Assembly (NCBI GenBank): GCA_026770025.1
Contig: JAMXDE010000005.1
Location: forward strand, 186,001 to 250,000
Reading direction: 5' to 3'
Length of the DNA: 64,000 bases
From: Craspedostauros australis
Taxonomy: Eukaryota > Bacillariophyta > Bacillariophyceae > Mastogloiales > Achnanthaceae
How positions within the stretch are numbered: position 1 is the first letter of the stretch; every line of letters begins with the position of its first letter. Below are positions 32,152 to 44,000 of this stretch, in pieces. A model generated the notes under the pieces. It was not told the DNA's origin and made no database searches. It saw only the letters and a program-made list of their open reading frames with translations. Made by a program: the position numbers and the translations under genes.

Positions 32152-33099
32152 ATGGCGGAGATGAGTGGCAAGAGAAGTGACAGCGCAAGCAGCGCCGTTA
32201 CCGCGAGAGACGGATCGGCACAAGCACCCACCAGCCCACCTGTGCTGTGCACATCTCCGCCGCCTTCGTCGACGCCGGCATTCTTGTCATGGCTGCCCGC
32301 ATCTTGGACTGAGCAGCTGGATAAGTTCAATGACGCCCAACGTCTGGAGCGATTGGAGCAATGCAGGCAGCTGGAAGAGGCGCTGTCGTCATGTCGCCAG
32401 AAGCAGGAGAAGCTGTACTTGGAATTCCTGTCGAAGTCGAAAGATGACGCGAAGCCAGCAACCCCATCTGCCTCGCGATGGTCGTTGTTCAACGTGAGGT
32501 CTGGCGAAGCAAAGACAGCACAGAGTCGGTCCCAGCAGCAACAACAAGAACAAGGAGATTCCGATCCGACAAGAGAAAGAAATCTGGACGGAACGGATCG
32601 CATCCATGACGAGATCGAATCCACCGTGCCTGGTCTGCGCATGATGAAGTACTTCGGATGGCGAGGTGCCATCAACCCCATTCCTTACGGCAAGCCCAAA
32701 CCAACGGCGTCAACCGAGGATTCCGAAGAAACGCAGCCAAAACGAAGGTCACCGGAGGAGATAATGATGGAGCGTCGCGAGAAGCTGAGATCGCTGAACT
32801 CCACGTGCGCGCGTGAGCAGCACGCGATGTGGGGATGCCGGGCCGTGGCCATGGCATGCGGTAACGAATTGTCCCAGTTGAAGAATTGCTTTGATGAGAC
32901 CGGTGCAGAGAAGATGCTGGCGTGTCCCATCAACAATTACGAACAGAAGAAGGCCAGATCTGGCGAAGCAAAGGATGAAGGAAGGGCATTGAGCGACCGC
33001 ATCCCATGTGCCGAATTGCAGCGTGCGCTTGGATCTTGTGTCAACAAGAATGCGCAGGCCTTGTACGAACGAGAGCACGCGCGGAGCCGCCAGAAGTAG
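32152..33099 (+). CDS. Protein with four CX9C half-motifs (CHCH-like), probably mitochondrial intermembrane space
   Basis: About 315 residues from the ATG at 32152. A CX9C pair near the N-terminal third (CRQLEEALSSC) is followed by a disordered Gln/Ser/Asp-rich linker and a Trp/Tyr block (LRMMKYFGWRGAINPIPYG). Then comes a classical twin CX9C arrangement (CAREQHAMWGC, CGNELSQLKNC) and a fourth CX9C (CAELQRALGSC). Twin CX9C proteins are oxidised by Mia40 and retained in the intermembrane space, often as respiratory-chain assembly factors or subunits. The arrangement with four half-motifs over 300 residues is unusual. The protein name is unknown to me; the mitochondrial location is inferred from the cysteine spacing. 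Confidence 0.75.
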   Translation: MAEMSGKRSDSASSAVTARDGSAQAPTSPPVLCTSPPPSSTPAFLSWLPASWTEQLDKFNDAQRLERLEQCRQLEEALSSCRQKQEKLYLEFLSKSKDDAKPATPSASRWSLFNVRSGEAKTAQSRSQQQQQEQGDSDPTRERNLDGTDRIHDEIESTVPGLRMMKYFGWRGAINPIPYGKPKPTASTEDSEETQPKRRSPEEIMMERREKLRSLNSTCAREQHAMWGCRAVAMACGNELSQLKNCFDETGAEKMLACPINNYEQKKARSGEAKDEGRALSDRIPCAELQRALGSCVNKNAQALYEREHARSRQK

Positions 33100-33580
33100 A
33101 GTCGGTCTCTGTATTGGTGACATTTTAAAGAGAAAAAGGAATACTGTGGTGAGAAGAGTTATGAGTTCAGCACTCCATGGTCACCTACTCTACTGCTAGT
33201 AGTAGCAGTCTTGTGTCGAGCTCTGCAATCCGTCTCCCATCGGTGTCGTGCGATGTGATGTGGTGTGACGTGGTGTGGTGTGAAATAACGACAGCTTCCG
33301 TTTCCGTGTTTTGGGTCTGCCTGCGCGATGGCACGATCTTTTACGATTGTTGGTGAGGATGCGCCAGCTCCCCTTTTCCGTATCTTTCGCTCGTCAGATC
33401 GGCGAACAAGGTCACAAGGACAAGGAGAGAGTTGTTCGCAGACACCACACAGAGAAGCACAGCATCAGTCAGTATCCGTGACAGCATCTGTGACAGCATC
33501 TGTGACAGCATCTGTGGCACTGATAGACTGTGTTGCATAGATCGTACCACAGTGTCGCAATTGCAGCAAGGAGTCAAAGC
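33100..33580. other. Intergenic region with a 12-bp tandem repeat
   Basis: Separates two rightward genes. TGACAGCATCTG is repeated three times at about 33479-33514, less than 70 bases before the aminotransferase ATG. A GTGTGATGTG-like tract lies near 33245-33283. Confidence 0.5.
33479..33514. repeat. 12-bp tandem repeat (TGACAGCATCTG)3
   Basis: Three consecutive perfect copies, preceded by a diverged copy, in the leader of the aminotransferase gene. Confidence 0.9.
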
Positions 33581-35086
33581 ATGAATCTGCTGCCTTGGCC
33601 TTGCGACAAGCGCAGCACCAGACAGAGCAACACTACCACAGAGAACAGCGAGAAAGGCGGCATCAGGAGCAGACGTCTCATGTTGATCGCATCCCTGCTG
33701 ACCTTGCTGAAGCCCGCCCGCGCTTTCTCACGCATCAGCAGCTTCGGAGTTCACAGATCTTCGACGCCAAGATCAGCGATCGCTGCGACACGCTTGCGCA
33801 TGACGACCAGCGCCAGTTCTGGTGCCAGCGGCGACAAAGCACCAACGATGGCGCGGACGAGGCTGTCACCGCGCGTGCTGGAAACGCTGGATCCGTGCGT
33901 CGTTCTCATGAAGCAGCTCGTCAGCCAGTACGCGCCTTTGTGGGAGGACAAGGGCGGCATCTTCAGTCTGGCGCAGGGCATAGTGTACTGGGAGCCGCCG
34001 TCCACCTGCATAGAGACGCTGCAGGCGGAGCTGGCCAAGCCCTCCAACGCCCTGCACATGTACGGCCCGGAGAAGGGCATTCCGGGTCTCGTGGATGCCC
34101 TGCAGACCAAGATCTCCGATGAGAACGGCATGGACAACCACCACATCATGGTCACGGTCGGCGCCAACCAGGCCTACACCAACGTCGTCCTCGCCTGCTT
34201 ACCCCAGAACGCAAAGTCGGTCGTCTTCGCACCGTACTACTTCAATCACGTCATGGCCATTCAGATGACGAACGGCGACGACAGCGTCCTCGTCGGTCCT
34301 TGCACCGATGATGGCATCCCGGATCTCGATTGGCTCGAAACGAGCTTGCGCAACAACGAGCAGGCCCGCGCAGCATCCAACGGCGACGAAATCGCCATGG
34401 TCACCATCGTCAATCCGGGCAACCCCACGGGCGTCTCCATACCCAAGGCCACCCTGCAGCGCGCCGTCGATCTGTGCCGTCAGCACGGTGTCTGGTTGGT
34501 CCTCGATTGCACCTACGAGTACTTCACGACGGACCGCGAGCATCACCAGCCGATCCCCACGTTCCCCGACGACAAGCACGTCCTGCACATCTTCAGCTTT
34601 TCCAAGTCGTACTCCCTCGCCGGTTACCGATGCGGGTATATCTGCCTCAGCAAGGACAGCGAGGACCTGTGGCCCAGCATCATGAAGATCCAGGACACGA
34701 TCCCCATCGGTCCACCGCGCATATCGCAGATCGTCGCGTTGGGCGCGATGCAGGTTGGCAAGGAATGGGTCTACGAGAAGTACGACACGCTGCAGGGAAG
34801 CCGCAAGGCCATCCTCGATGCCTTGCACCCGCTGCGCACGATGGGAGGATCCGGGGCCATGTACGTCATGGCGCAGCTGCCACCGACTGTGCGCGATGAT
34901 ATCGAGGTGTGCCGCAGGCTCGTGGAGGACTATGGTATCGCGACCATTCCGGGCACCTACTGCGGCTTTCCTGGATGGATCCGTGTGTGTTACGCCAATT
35001 TGGAGCCGGATATCTGTCTCGTGGCGGCGCAGCGACTGCGGGATGGCGTACAGGACATCGTCGTCGATGCTGCAACATCAGAGTGA
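33581..35086 (+). CDS. Class I/II PLP aminotransferase with a plastid-type presequence
   Basis: About 501 residues. Transfers amino groups between amino and 2-oxo acids using pyridoxal phosphate. The lysine that binds PLP lies in FSFSKSYSLAGYRCGY; NPGNPTG, the D in VLDCTYEYF, and the C-terminal arginine in GWIRVCYAN complete the family set. The N-terminus has a basic start, a hydrophobic core (LMLIASLLTLLKPARAF) and then a Ser/Arg-rich segment. This fits a diatom bipartite plastid presequence with cleavage before the phenylalanine of ARAF. The closest group by pattern is aspartate/prephenate-type or related aminotransferases; the substrate cannot be fixed from sequence. The ATG at 33581 is the first in frame; an upstream extension has no ATG. 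GC-rich at codon third positions. Confidence 0.9.
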   Translation: MNLLPWPCDKRSTRQSNTTTENSEKGGIRSRRLMLIASLLTLLKPARAFSRISSFGVHRSSTPRSAIAATRLRMTTSASSGASGDKAPTMARTRLSPRVLETLDPCVVLMKQLVSQYAPLWEDKGGIFSLAQGIVYWEPPSTCIETLQAELAKPSNALHMYGPEKGIPGLVDALQTKISDENGMDNHHIMVTVGANQAYTNVVLACLPQNAKSVVFAPYYFNHVMAIQMTNGDDSVLVGPCTDDGIPDLDWLETSLRNNEQARAASNGDEIAMVTIVNPGNPTGVSIPKATLQRAVDLCRQHGVWLVLDCTYEYFTTDREHHQPIPTFPDDKHVLHIFSFSKSYSLAGYRCGYICLSKDSEDLWPSIMKIQDTIPIGPPRISQIVALGAMQVGKEWVYEKYDTLQGSRKAILDALHPLRTMGGSGAMYVMAQLPPTVRDDIEVCRRLVEDYGIATIPGTYCGFPGWIRVCYANLEPDICLVAAQRLRDGVQDIVVDAATSE

Positions 35087-35452
35087 AGCTGCATGCAATA
35101 GACAATAGGTGAAGAAGACCGTGGATGACGGCAGTAATTTATTGTTGCAGTACTCTCACTGAGTTTGATTAATACCCTCCTCCACTCGCATACAGTATTG
35201 TGGTTCACCGCTTACTCGCCCACCACACATAGAGGACATGCATTGACTCATTGGCTCGGTCGTCCATTCATTCATTCATTGAAACCATCCGCCCACTCAA
35301 ACGGTATTTGGAATGAAATAGAGTACGGCATTTCACTTGGCGAGAATGACGACTTGTTGACTTGCTTCGGGCAACGATGGCTCGTGCATCGTGCCTTTCT
35401 GCAGAGTACTTGCAGTATCAGTGGTATGGACCAGAGTCTTTGTTTCCCCTGT
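35087..35452. other. Intergenic region between convergent genes
   Basis: 3' flanks of the aminotransferase and the DUF1275 gene. No gene seen. Confidence 0.5.
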
Positions 35453-36709
35453 TCATGATGAAACCCCGGCGGCCAACTGCTTCCCGTACCAAGATAGGAG
35501 GAGGGCGTAGGCGCAACCAAAGGTGGTCGCCATCGGAGGCGCCATCCGCCGCAGCAGGGATGTGACGGGTAACGTCATGAAGGCCTTGTACAACCACCCC
35601 GAAACGACGATGGATGCGCAGAACGGCAGCACCATGGACAAGGAGGTCGACAGCGCCTTGCCGTTGGTACGCAATTTGTCATCATCATCGTCGTTGGATG
35701 CGAGCAGGAGCATGCGCTCGGCGAAGCCCAATCCGAGCTTGGTGTAATGCCCCGTGATGGCGTTGGTGACGACGGCACCGGCCGCTTTGAGTCCGGCGGC
35801 ATTCGTGAAACCGTACGCCAACGCCAACGGGATGAGCATGATTTTGGGCACGGCGGCATGGAAGCGCTTGGAAACCAAGTCAGCCAACGCGAAGAATCCA
35901 AATGCGATGGCCCCGACGGTGCGCAGCTTCCGCGGTGGGTGTTGCCGAGTTTTGGTGTCGACCGTGTGGAAGCAGGAACCGCCGAGCACGTACGATGCGA
36001 TCATGCTGGCGAAGAACAGGGCCTGCGGCAGGTTGCCGTCGGCCAGGAAGGACATGCAACGCACGGAGTTGCCCGTCATCATGTTGGGGAAGCAGCCGAA
36101 TCTACGGTAACAAATGCCCTCCAGTATTCCGGACAGCGAAGACAGCGCGATAATGAAGCGGGTTTTGGAGTCGAATCGAGACGCTTGCTTTTGGGACACC
36201 TGCTGCTGTGCTTGATGTTGACGATGATGTTGATGCATGGAATGCTCAACGGGCTGCGACAGGGTTGCCACCTGCACCGAAGGAGCGGATGATCGATCGG
36301 CAGTCGCAACAGCATGACCATTCGCGTGGGTGTCGACGTGGGCATGCGCATCATTGCGCAACGGCAACTGCAGGACCGTGGTGATCGTGGCATCGTCCCC
36401 CAATCCATCGATGTTGATGATATTGGACATGTCTGCGTGAGATGTTGGAACATGACCCACCGTGGAGGCCTTCACGACAGTCGACGAAGTGGATGGCGAG
36501 GCTGATGAACGTGTCCTGGTGACATTGTCCCGAGTCGAGAGAGGAGACTCATAGAGGTGTCCGCCCTCACCGACGCCGCCGCTGGAGTACGTTCGCATCG
36601 ACGGTGGGAGCAATGCATTGCAACCGTCCAGGCGCAACACCAGCAGAAGCAGCACTGATATTGATACCGGCAGCAATGCCGCCTTGGTCATCGTCATGTT
36701 CGCCATCAT
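35453..36709 (-). CDS. DUF1275 (YoaK-like) multi-pass membrane protein
   Basis: About 418 residues from the ATG at 36709. After a cleavable-looking signal (VSISVLLLLVLRLDGCNALL) and a disordered His/Gln/Thr-rich linker, the DUF1275 core has about six helices. The two family signatures are present: a first-helix block, GILEGICYRRFGCFPNMMTG, and GFTNAAGLKAAGAVVTNAIT, followed by GHYTKLG. The family is widespread in bacteria and stramenopiles; its transport or other role is unknown. The presequence may direct it to the plastid envelope or the secretory pathway, which the sequence does not settle. Confidence 0.85.
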   Translation of the reverse strand: MMANMTMTKAALLPVSISVLLLLVLRLDGCNALLPPSMRTYSSGGVGEGGHLYESPLSTRDNVTRTRSSASPSTSSTVVKASTVGHVPTSHADMSNIINIDGLGDDATITTVLQLPLRNDAHAHVDTHANGHAVATADRSSAPSVQVATLSQPVEHSMHQHHRQHQAQQQVSQKQASRFDSKTRFIIALSSLSGILEGICYRRFGCFPNMMTGNSVRCMSFLADGNLPQALFFASMIASYVLGGSCFHTVDTKTRQHPPRKLRTVGAIAFGFFALADLVSKRFHAAVPKIMLIPLALAYGFTNAAGLKAAGAVVTNAITGHYTKLGLGFAERMLLLASNDDDDDKLRTNGKALSTSLSMVLPFCASIVVSGWLYKAFMTLPVTSLLRRMAPPMATTFGCAYALLLSWYGKQLAAGVSS

Positions 36710-37630
36710 CAATTTGCTGCTATCGTGGGGATGCTTGTGAGTGCTAGTGGGTGCTTTGAGGAATGATGGGAGTGGATAGCAATGCAGCAGATTAGAGTGA
36801 ATGTGGGTGGCAGGAAAGATCGAAGTGAAGCCAGAGACGAAGATGAGGCTGGAGAAGATGTGAGAGCATCTGAGCTGGAAACGACGAATGTCCGAAAATG
36901 CAAATGCGGAGTTTGAGGATGGCCGACGACTCCAAGTTCACGTGCAAATGTGCACTGCGGAGATGTGAGATGTGTTGCGTTATTCTGCTTTCTGCCTTCA
37001 CCTCCCAGTTCCAACGCCTTCGAATGAGGCGGTTTGTCACACATGCTTCCGCAATGATTCACCCATTCGGCATTCAAATGTGGTTCGAGAACTTTGCATT
37101 GGTTGCGTGTTCGACTCCCCAACCGCAACAAATCGCGCTGATGTGCGTTTTCTGCCTATCATCACCAACAGAACCTCCGACCAAAAAGAATGGAACTTCC
37201 GTGTCTGCCACATGTTCTTGGGGTGAGGTGGCGCAAGAAGACAAACGTCCACAGAAAAAGGTATCTTCGGAACACAAATCAGAATTGGCGACTGTCCGTG
37301 AAAAAGTGTCAATTGTGTTCGAAGTCCATTGAGTCGACATCGGCGTTTGTGTGCGAGTAGTCTGGTTGATCATAGTCGCAGGAGAGAAAGCTAGATTCAT
37401 TCTCACTTGAGCCAAATTCGCCAACAGCGATACAAACAAGTGTAATGGCTTGCAGAGTACTCTAATGCTTTGCTGCTTGACGACCCTTTCTCTTAATCAC
37501 TGTGCTCGTAGTACGAGTGTGTTAGTCCAACGAATAAAGGTATAACAAATAATAGCACAGTAGAGCACAGCAGAGCACAGTAGGGCAGATCGAGGATAGC
37601 AAGTGCAGGCACTATTACTGTTGGTGCCCA
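36710..37630. other. Intergenic region, 0.9 kb
   Basis: Separates the start of the DUF1275 gene from the end of the peptidase gene. Open frames on both strands overlap and show no domain. A TAGAGCACAG/CAGAGCACAG tandem lies at about 37555-37585. Confidence 0.4.
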
Positions 37631-40569
37631 TCATTGTTCCACACCCATGTGCTCATCGAACCACCGCTTGATGTTCACCCAATGATCAGCCTCGGTCGTC
37701 ACCTTGTCAAGGGCGTGGGAGTCCTCCGGGTACATCAGAAGCTTTGTGGGGACTCCCTTGGACCGTAGCATCTGGTACCACTCGATGCCCTGCGACGGCG
37801 GCACACGCAGATCCACCATGCCCAGCGCGACCAGCGTCGGCGTCTGCACATTCTGGGAGTGCGCGACGGGGCTCTTTTGCCACATCGCCGTCATCTCCTG
37901 CAACGTCGGTCCGCGAAAGGAGCCAAAGTCGTACGCGCTCATGGCCTCTGCGTAGCACCAGTCCGGAATGTCCGATGCCGTCACCATCGACGCGATGTTC
38001 GTGACGGGATTTCGCACGACCGCGGCCTTGAAGAACTCAGGGTACTGTCCGGTGCAGTGTCCTGTCAGGAATCCACCGTGGCTACCACCGCAGATGCCGA
38101 CCTTGCCTGCGTCCAGAAAGTCGTACTTATCCAGCACATGCTGCGTCGATGACATGACGTCGCTCACGTCCAGCTCACCGATCCGCGTCATCAACGATTC
38201 CAGAGTTGCCTGTCCGAATCCCGTGGATCCACGATAGTTGGGCAGCAGCACGGCGTATCCGTCGCCGCCGCCACACAGGTAGGCCGTACCAGGGATGTAC
38301 CCGACAGCGGAGCAGGAGTGCGGCCCGCCGTGCGGCACGACGATCAGCGGGACCTTGCGGTCTTTGGAGCTGTTGGCTCCTTTGGGGTACATCAGGATGG
38401 ACTGGATGGGTGCGTCCACCGCTCCGTCCACGGAAGGTGGGGTGAAGGTGACGATTTCATACTCCAGGTTTGATGCTGGTGAACTGAGTGCTGAGAATGA
38501 GGTGGCGGCGATGGGAGCAAATTCCTGCTGGGTCGTGGCGCGACATTTGAGGACACCGTTCTCGTCCACTTGCTTTGATAGCTCTTGTGATTCGATCATG
38601 TGGACGATCGCTGGTTGGTCGTTGCCGGTTGTGGAGAAGATCAAGCCCCCCTCTTCACTCATGCAGAGCATGACATTGCTCAATTGAAGATGGTGAAGGC
38701 TGTTGCTGCTTTCCACATCGTCGAACGTGGGTTCAATCAAGGCCACATCATTGGCGGATTCCGTGCTGACACGGATTAGTTTCTGTGTCGATCCCCATAG
38801 CGTCGAGAATACGACGTACGGGGTTCTTGGGATTTGACACCGCTGTGGCAACTGGCTCAAAAAGAGACCGGGAAAGTTCAGACCGAGAGCCACGGCCTTG
38901 GTGATGTCTTCGGAGGGCGCTTGGATCACAGGCACGAGTGGATCTTCTGGATGCGACGCATCCCCAATCGTTCCATCGGAATGGACGTCGACGCTCACAC
39001 GGAACAAACCCATGCATCCGTCGTGCGTGATGAATCCTTCCTTGTTGGACAAATACACAATATTCAAAGTCCCAGCAGCAGCAGAAGTGCCTTTTTGATT
39101 CGGATCGCTCATATCCGCGCCATGGCTCACGACGAACGTCGGCGACCGCGACAAGCGATGATTGCTTGGTGAAATCTCCATGTATTTGCTATCCGCGTCA
39201 GCGATATCATCGCCACTTCCGTCTGGCTGCGGATCGCTCGGGACGGCATTCGAATTGCTGCCCCGACTCAAGCGCTGCGTCAGATTGGAGATGGATGAGA
39301 GATACACCTTCGATGCGCGGTTGTAACAAAAGATGAATCCGAGCCGACGCGGCATGGATCCCAACTCTCCTGCGTCCCATCCCGTGTACGCAACGTGCCG
39401 TCCATCTGGAGAGAAGCTGGCCTGCCCCAACGTGACGCCGTTGTCGGTGCGCGTCTTGGAATGCACGCCAGGAACATTCGCGATGCGGTCCATGTTTCCC
39501 GTTTCAACATTCACAACAAATAGATCGAGCAGTGCCGATTGCTGAGACAGCCGTTCGCCCCAATGCTCCATCTTGCCAACTCCCAGCTCGTATTCTGCTC
39601 CACGTTGTTTCGGAGATTGTGCATCGCGCGATTTGTGTGCATTGGTTGCATCATTGCCATCTGCAGATGCCGCCGTTGCTGTCGCTTCTGCGGTCGTTGT
39701 CGTTGATTTGGCGAAGAAGCCCGTCGTTTCCGGCATGGCGCGTTCTGCTGGATACACGAGCATGGTCTCTTGATCATTCCACACGGGCATGCCGAAGCCG
39801 CTTGCATCATTGATGATTGCACCATGCAGTTTGTTGGCAGATAAATCAATCCGATTCACCAACGCGGCGCCGACCCAAACCTCCAACACGATCGCCGGCT
39901 TGTGCTTGGCACCGTTGCTGGGCTTGTTCGCTTTGAAGATGGCGACTTTGTTTCCGCTTGGCGATGGCACTCGGATGAGGATGTCGGGGTGGAATTGGTT
40001 GGGTGGAATTGTGGGCGCGGTTACAGAAGTGGATGGCGACAACGCGATGTTGTAAAGATAGGTCTGTCGGCACGCGTTGTCGATGTCTCTCACAGAGCGT
40101 TGGACTGTTTGGTGGGGAACGTCAAAAGCAAAATGGCGATTGAGCGGGTGGAGGCAAGCACGATGCTCGCAGAGCAGTGTGAGTGTGATGGCAATCAATC
40201 GCGACAACAATGTGAGGAAACAGCATCGACAGGGGTGTCACAAAGAACGCACAAGTGCGAGTAGAAGTGCAAGCATAGCACTCATACGACTACTATACTC
40301 GTGCGAACACGCTACATGGTGTGGCACATACCTGTGAGGATGCCGTTCGAAGCATGCGCGTTGGACAGCACAACTGCGGCGGAGCAGAATGAGTGAAAGT
40401 CAGCCGCGTCATCATCCATGCTCTTCATCTTGCGGATGGCCGATGGCGATGGTGGAGTCGCAGATGCCTGAGGTTGGGCTTGACCAGGTGCAGCTGCGAA
40501 CGCGGAGCAGCACAGCCTGTTTGGCAGAGCAAAGAAGGTGGCTACGATGGCAGTTGGGCTGGCTCTCAT
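37631..40569 (-). CDS. Acylaminoacyl-peptidase-like S9 serine peptidase (two exons)
   Basis: Removes N-acylated residues from blocked peptides. Exon 2 (40104-37631) holds a beta-propeller-like region and the S9 catalytic domain: nucleophile in GICGGSHGGFLTGH, acid in LGMVDLRVPPSQG, histidine in YPEDSHAL. Exon 1 (40569-40332) encodes MRASPTAIVATFFALPNRLC, then CSAFAAAPG, and continues to SNAHASNGILT. A donor GTATGT at 40331 and an acceptor AAACAG before 40104 join in phase as ILTVQRSVRDIDNACRQTYL, which fits the W-T-Q-R-D-l-x-x...C-R-Q-Y-L block of animal acylaminoacyl peptidases. The joined protein is 903 residues with a 227-base intron. The SAFA site after a hydrophobic stretch looks like a diatom plastid presequence. 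Assignment to APEH rather than another S9 enzyme is likely but not certain. Confidence 0.82.
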
Positions 40570-41026
40570 CGAACAGGATGGAGGTGATGGAGACGATGGC
40601 GGTGGTGGGAGTGTCGGCCTTCGATGAAGCTCGGTGTGGAGGTAAATGAGTTCGTGTCAGTCTGATGTCAGCCATTATGCCTTTGTTTGCATGTGATGCC
40701 ATCAACATCAGAATTGGCACAGAATCTTTTGTGAGGCGAAATCAAAGATACGGAATCCATGTTCCCTTTCCTCCTCGATTCCCATCCACCACACAAACAG
40801 CAACAACAAGGCCATGGCTGCAAAGCAATTCACCCAGAGCCTGTAGTGCTTCACCCCACACATCTAACGACCCATGCTTCAACTCTACTCTCCGTAATGG
40901 TACACTGCACGTCTGCGCTTAAGCGATCGTAAGTTAATGCAGATACTGCCGTACTCGTATGTACCATACTCTACTCGTGATACTTGTGTGCCACCGAAGA
41001 TCATTCATTCAAGCTCCCGATCGTGT
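40570..41026. other. Intergenic region, 0.46 kb
   Basis: Upstream of the peptidase and downstream of the membrane-protein gene. TACTCGTA-type words occur near 40952-40975. No gene seen. Confidence 0.45.
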
Positions 41027-44000
41027 TCATGTGAATCGTGTTTTCGCGTAGATACCGTGGATCATCAAGTCGTCTTGGGACGACAGCTGCACTGAACTGC
41101 TTCCACCGCTGGCCTTCCTGCGATGCGTCCTTGGCCTGCTGTTCACGCTGCCGCTTCTCTGTCTGGGCCGGGTGGAGGAAGGAGCGTTGAACGAATTGGT
41201 CCTGCCGATGCCACGCTTTGGGGAATCTGCTCGATGACGCGTCCTCAACGGCGAATTCCTCGCCTGCATGTGCATGTGCGGAGACTGCGCTCCCGCCACC
41301 CTTCTCTTACCATCGATGGTGTCAAACGATCTCGCATTCTGAAGCGCGAGTTCATGGTCAAAGCTGTAGACGCGTCGGTGCTTGCCGGAAGCACCTGCGT
41401 TCGTGGACTGGGCGTTGGTGCTAGGCGTGACGGTCTGCTTGTGAGAGGGCGTCATGCTGGGTCGGAGGGTGGTGCGGACGGGCGTCATGATCTCATCCAC
41501 CACGGAGGTCGGTGAGATCTTGTTCGTCTTGGCACCACCGGGCATCGGCATTTGCAGCTTCGGCATGTCCAAGGTGAGCTGCTGATCCAGTCGTCGCTTT
41601 GGCAGCAAAGTCATATTCTTCGCCATGGGACTGGCCGAAGCCGGTCTGTACACATCATCTTCGCCCTCGATCCCACCAGGTGGCGACACCGACCGTCCCG
41701 ACTCAGTCCGGCGAATGTCGCTTTCATCTTCGGTGTGGAATGCATGGATGGCAGCTGCGGAGGTGCGTGGCTTCAAAGAGATGGGCATGCCCATTGTTGG
41801 TATGCCGCCGTTGCCATTTCCACCACCGTAGACCGGTTTGGGCGATGGTCGGAAGATGCCACCCGAGAATTGCACAAGCGGGCTTCTTGCCGCGGCCTCC
41901 GGGTCGAGCTGTGCAATGTGCTGCACCATCGGCGATCGTGGCGCGGGAGATCGTGTCGCCTTTCGCTTCGGCGACTTTCCGTACGAGGTCAGTCGATCGC
42001 GTCCATGAGGCGACATGCCCTTGGTTGTAGTTGAAGCAGCAGGCCCATTGGCATTTGCATGAGCACGAGCACTTGCGCCATGAGCTGGACTTGCGTGGCC
42101 GCTGAGGGCAGCAGCGTTATGGGGCGACTGGCCGTACTCGTCCCCAGCGACCCTCGACCAATCGCGTCGCTTTGGTGTGGACAGTCCGTTGGTCGGCGAT
42201 CCGTTGCTGTCGCCATGGCGGAGGCTTCTGCTCTGGCTTCGAATGCTGGCGTTGCTGTCCGACCGCCGGTGGTTCTGACTCGCGATGCTGGCGTTGCTGT
42301 GGACCCTGCGATGATTCGTCGCGCCCTTCATGAACTGCGTGGAATCGAGCGGGGAGAAGGTGTTGGCCTCGATGCTTTCGAGCGCATTCTCCATGGCTTG
42401 GTGCCGTTCGAGTGCTCGCTTTTGCTGTTCGAGACGGAACTTCTCCCTGCGCGCGTTTCTGTTCTGCTGGTGCTTCTCCACGATGGCCTTCTTTTCGTAC
42501 TGGCGGTGACGGTTGGCCATGATTCGTTGCAATTTCTCCTTGAAGAAGGTCCTGCTCTTGACCGACTTGATTGTGGGATGCAGATCCTCATCCTCATCCA
42601 GCCAATCCTTGTTGTGGTCAAGACTGACATCGCAGATGTCGCTATCCGCCCTGTCGACGACGCTGCCATCATCAGCAGCCTGGAACGACGATTGCATGGA
42701 ATGGTTGGAGAGCATGTTGAGGAAGGCATCGTTCTCTGACTTGCGCTTGTTCGCATGCGAATTCGCCTTGGCTGTTGGGGATCGGACCTCCAGGTCGACA
42801 TCGTTCAGATCGCCATCCTTGCCGTCCTCATCGTCGCTCGAGCCAATGCGGAAGACGGCCTGCGGGTTGTACATGAGACAGGGTGTGCCGTCACGTCGTG
42901 GAAAGTCGGAAAAGGCGAAGTTATACGAGTCCTCTTCATCCTTGAGCTGCTCGAGGACGTCGTTCTGTCCGGCTGTATCATAGACCGGGGCATCCTCGTT
43001 GAAGTAGACGTTCTCTTCTTCGTTGTGGAATTTGGACCCAGGCGGTGGCTGGGTGTAACCCTTGGCGGTGTTGATCATGTTGGAGACGTTGCGCCAGATG
43101 TTGTCACCGAACGCCCCCGATTGCTCGCGTTGTTGCTGCATTTGCATCGCAGAGCGCGGAGTGGATGTCTCCGTGTGAAACTCTACACCTTCCAAGCCAT
43201 CCATGTCGTTGCCCAGCTTGAGCGCTGCAATGTTCTCTCCCATGGTGGAGGATCTGCGACGTGGCATCTGTACGTGACCTGAAACCGGCGGCAAGGGGTC
43301 TCCTCCTGCCGTGGGGGTTCCAGACGTGGATTTGTGATGCGACGACGATCCCGACATGGTGGAGAAGTTCTGGTAAATGTACTGGAATGGATTCGATGGA
43401 AGGACGTTGTAGGTGCGCGCCATCATACCTCCGAAGGAGTGGCTTTCGAGAGTCTGCGGTTGGCCGGGCTTTGCTTGGCCGGGTCCGTAAAATGAAAAGG
43501 CTGAGGACTCTGGGGAGTCATGGTACGGATGCCTGGTCATGGTGTGAGGGGCGCCATTGCGTGGAGACATGATACCGCCACCACGTTGCGCACTTCCAGT
43601 GGGTGTCCCGCTGGCGTTGTTGAGCCATTCTGGCCTGTGCTTTGACAGGTAACGATCGGATGCCTCGAGGACGCTGAGTGCCTCTTGGTTGGAAGACGCA
43701 TAGTTGGCGAACTGACCGTGCCTGACTGCATCCAAGGATCCCGCACGGTGCAAGGAAGGTTTGGAAAGGTCTCTGAGGGGACCTGGATTGTTGTATGCGG
43801 GTCGGGGCTCGCGGAATGGATCACCCCCGCTGACCTGCTGTTGCCACGACATTGTCCAGGAGCGGCTCGCTTGCGTGGGTTCGCCGTACTCCATATCCAG
43901 ATCCATGTCGACGTCCATGTGCGAGCTGACGCCGTCGTCCATGTGCTCCTCGTAGAAGGTGGCGAGCTTGAAGTTTCTTGACCTGATGTAGCGATTGAGG

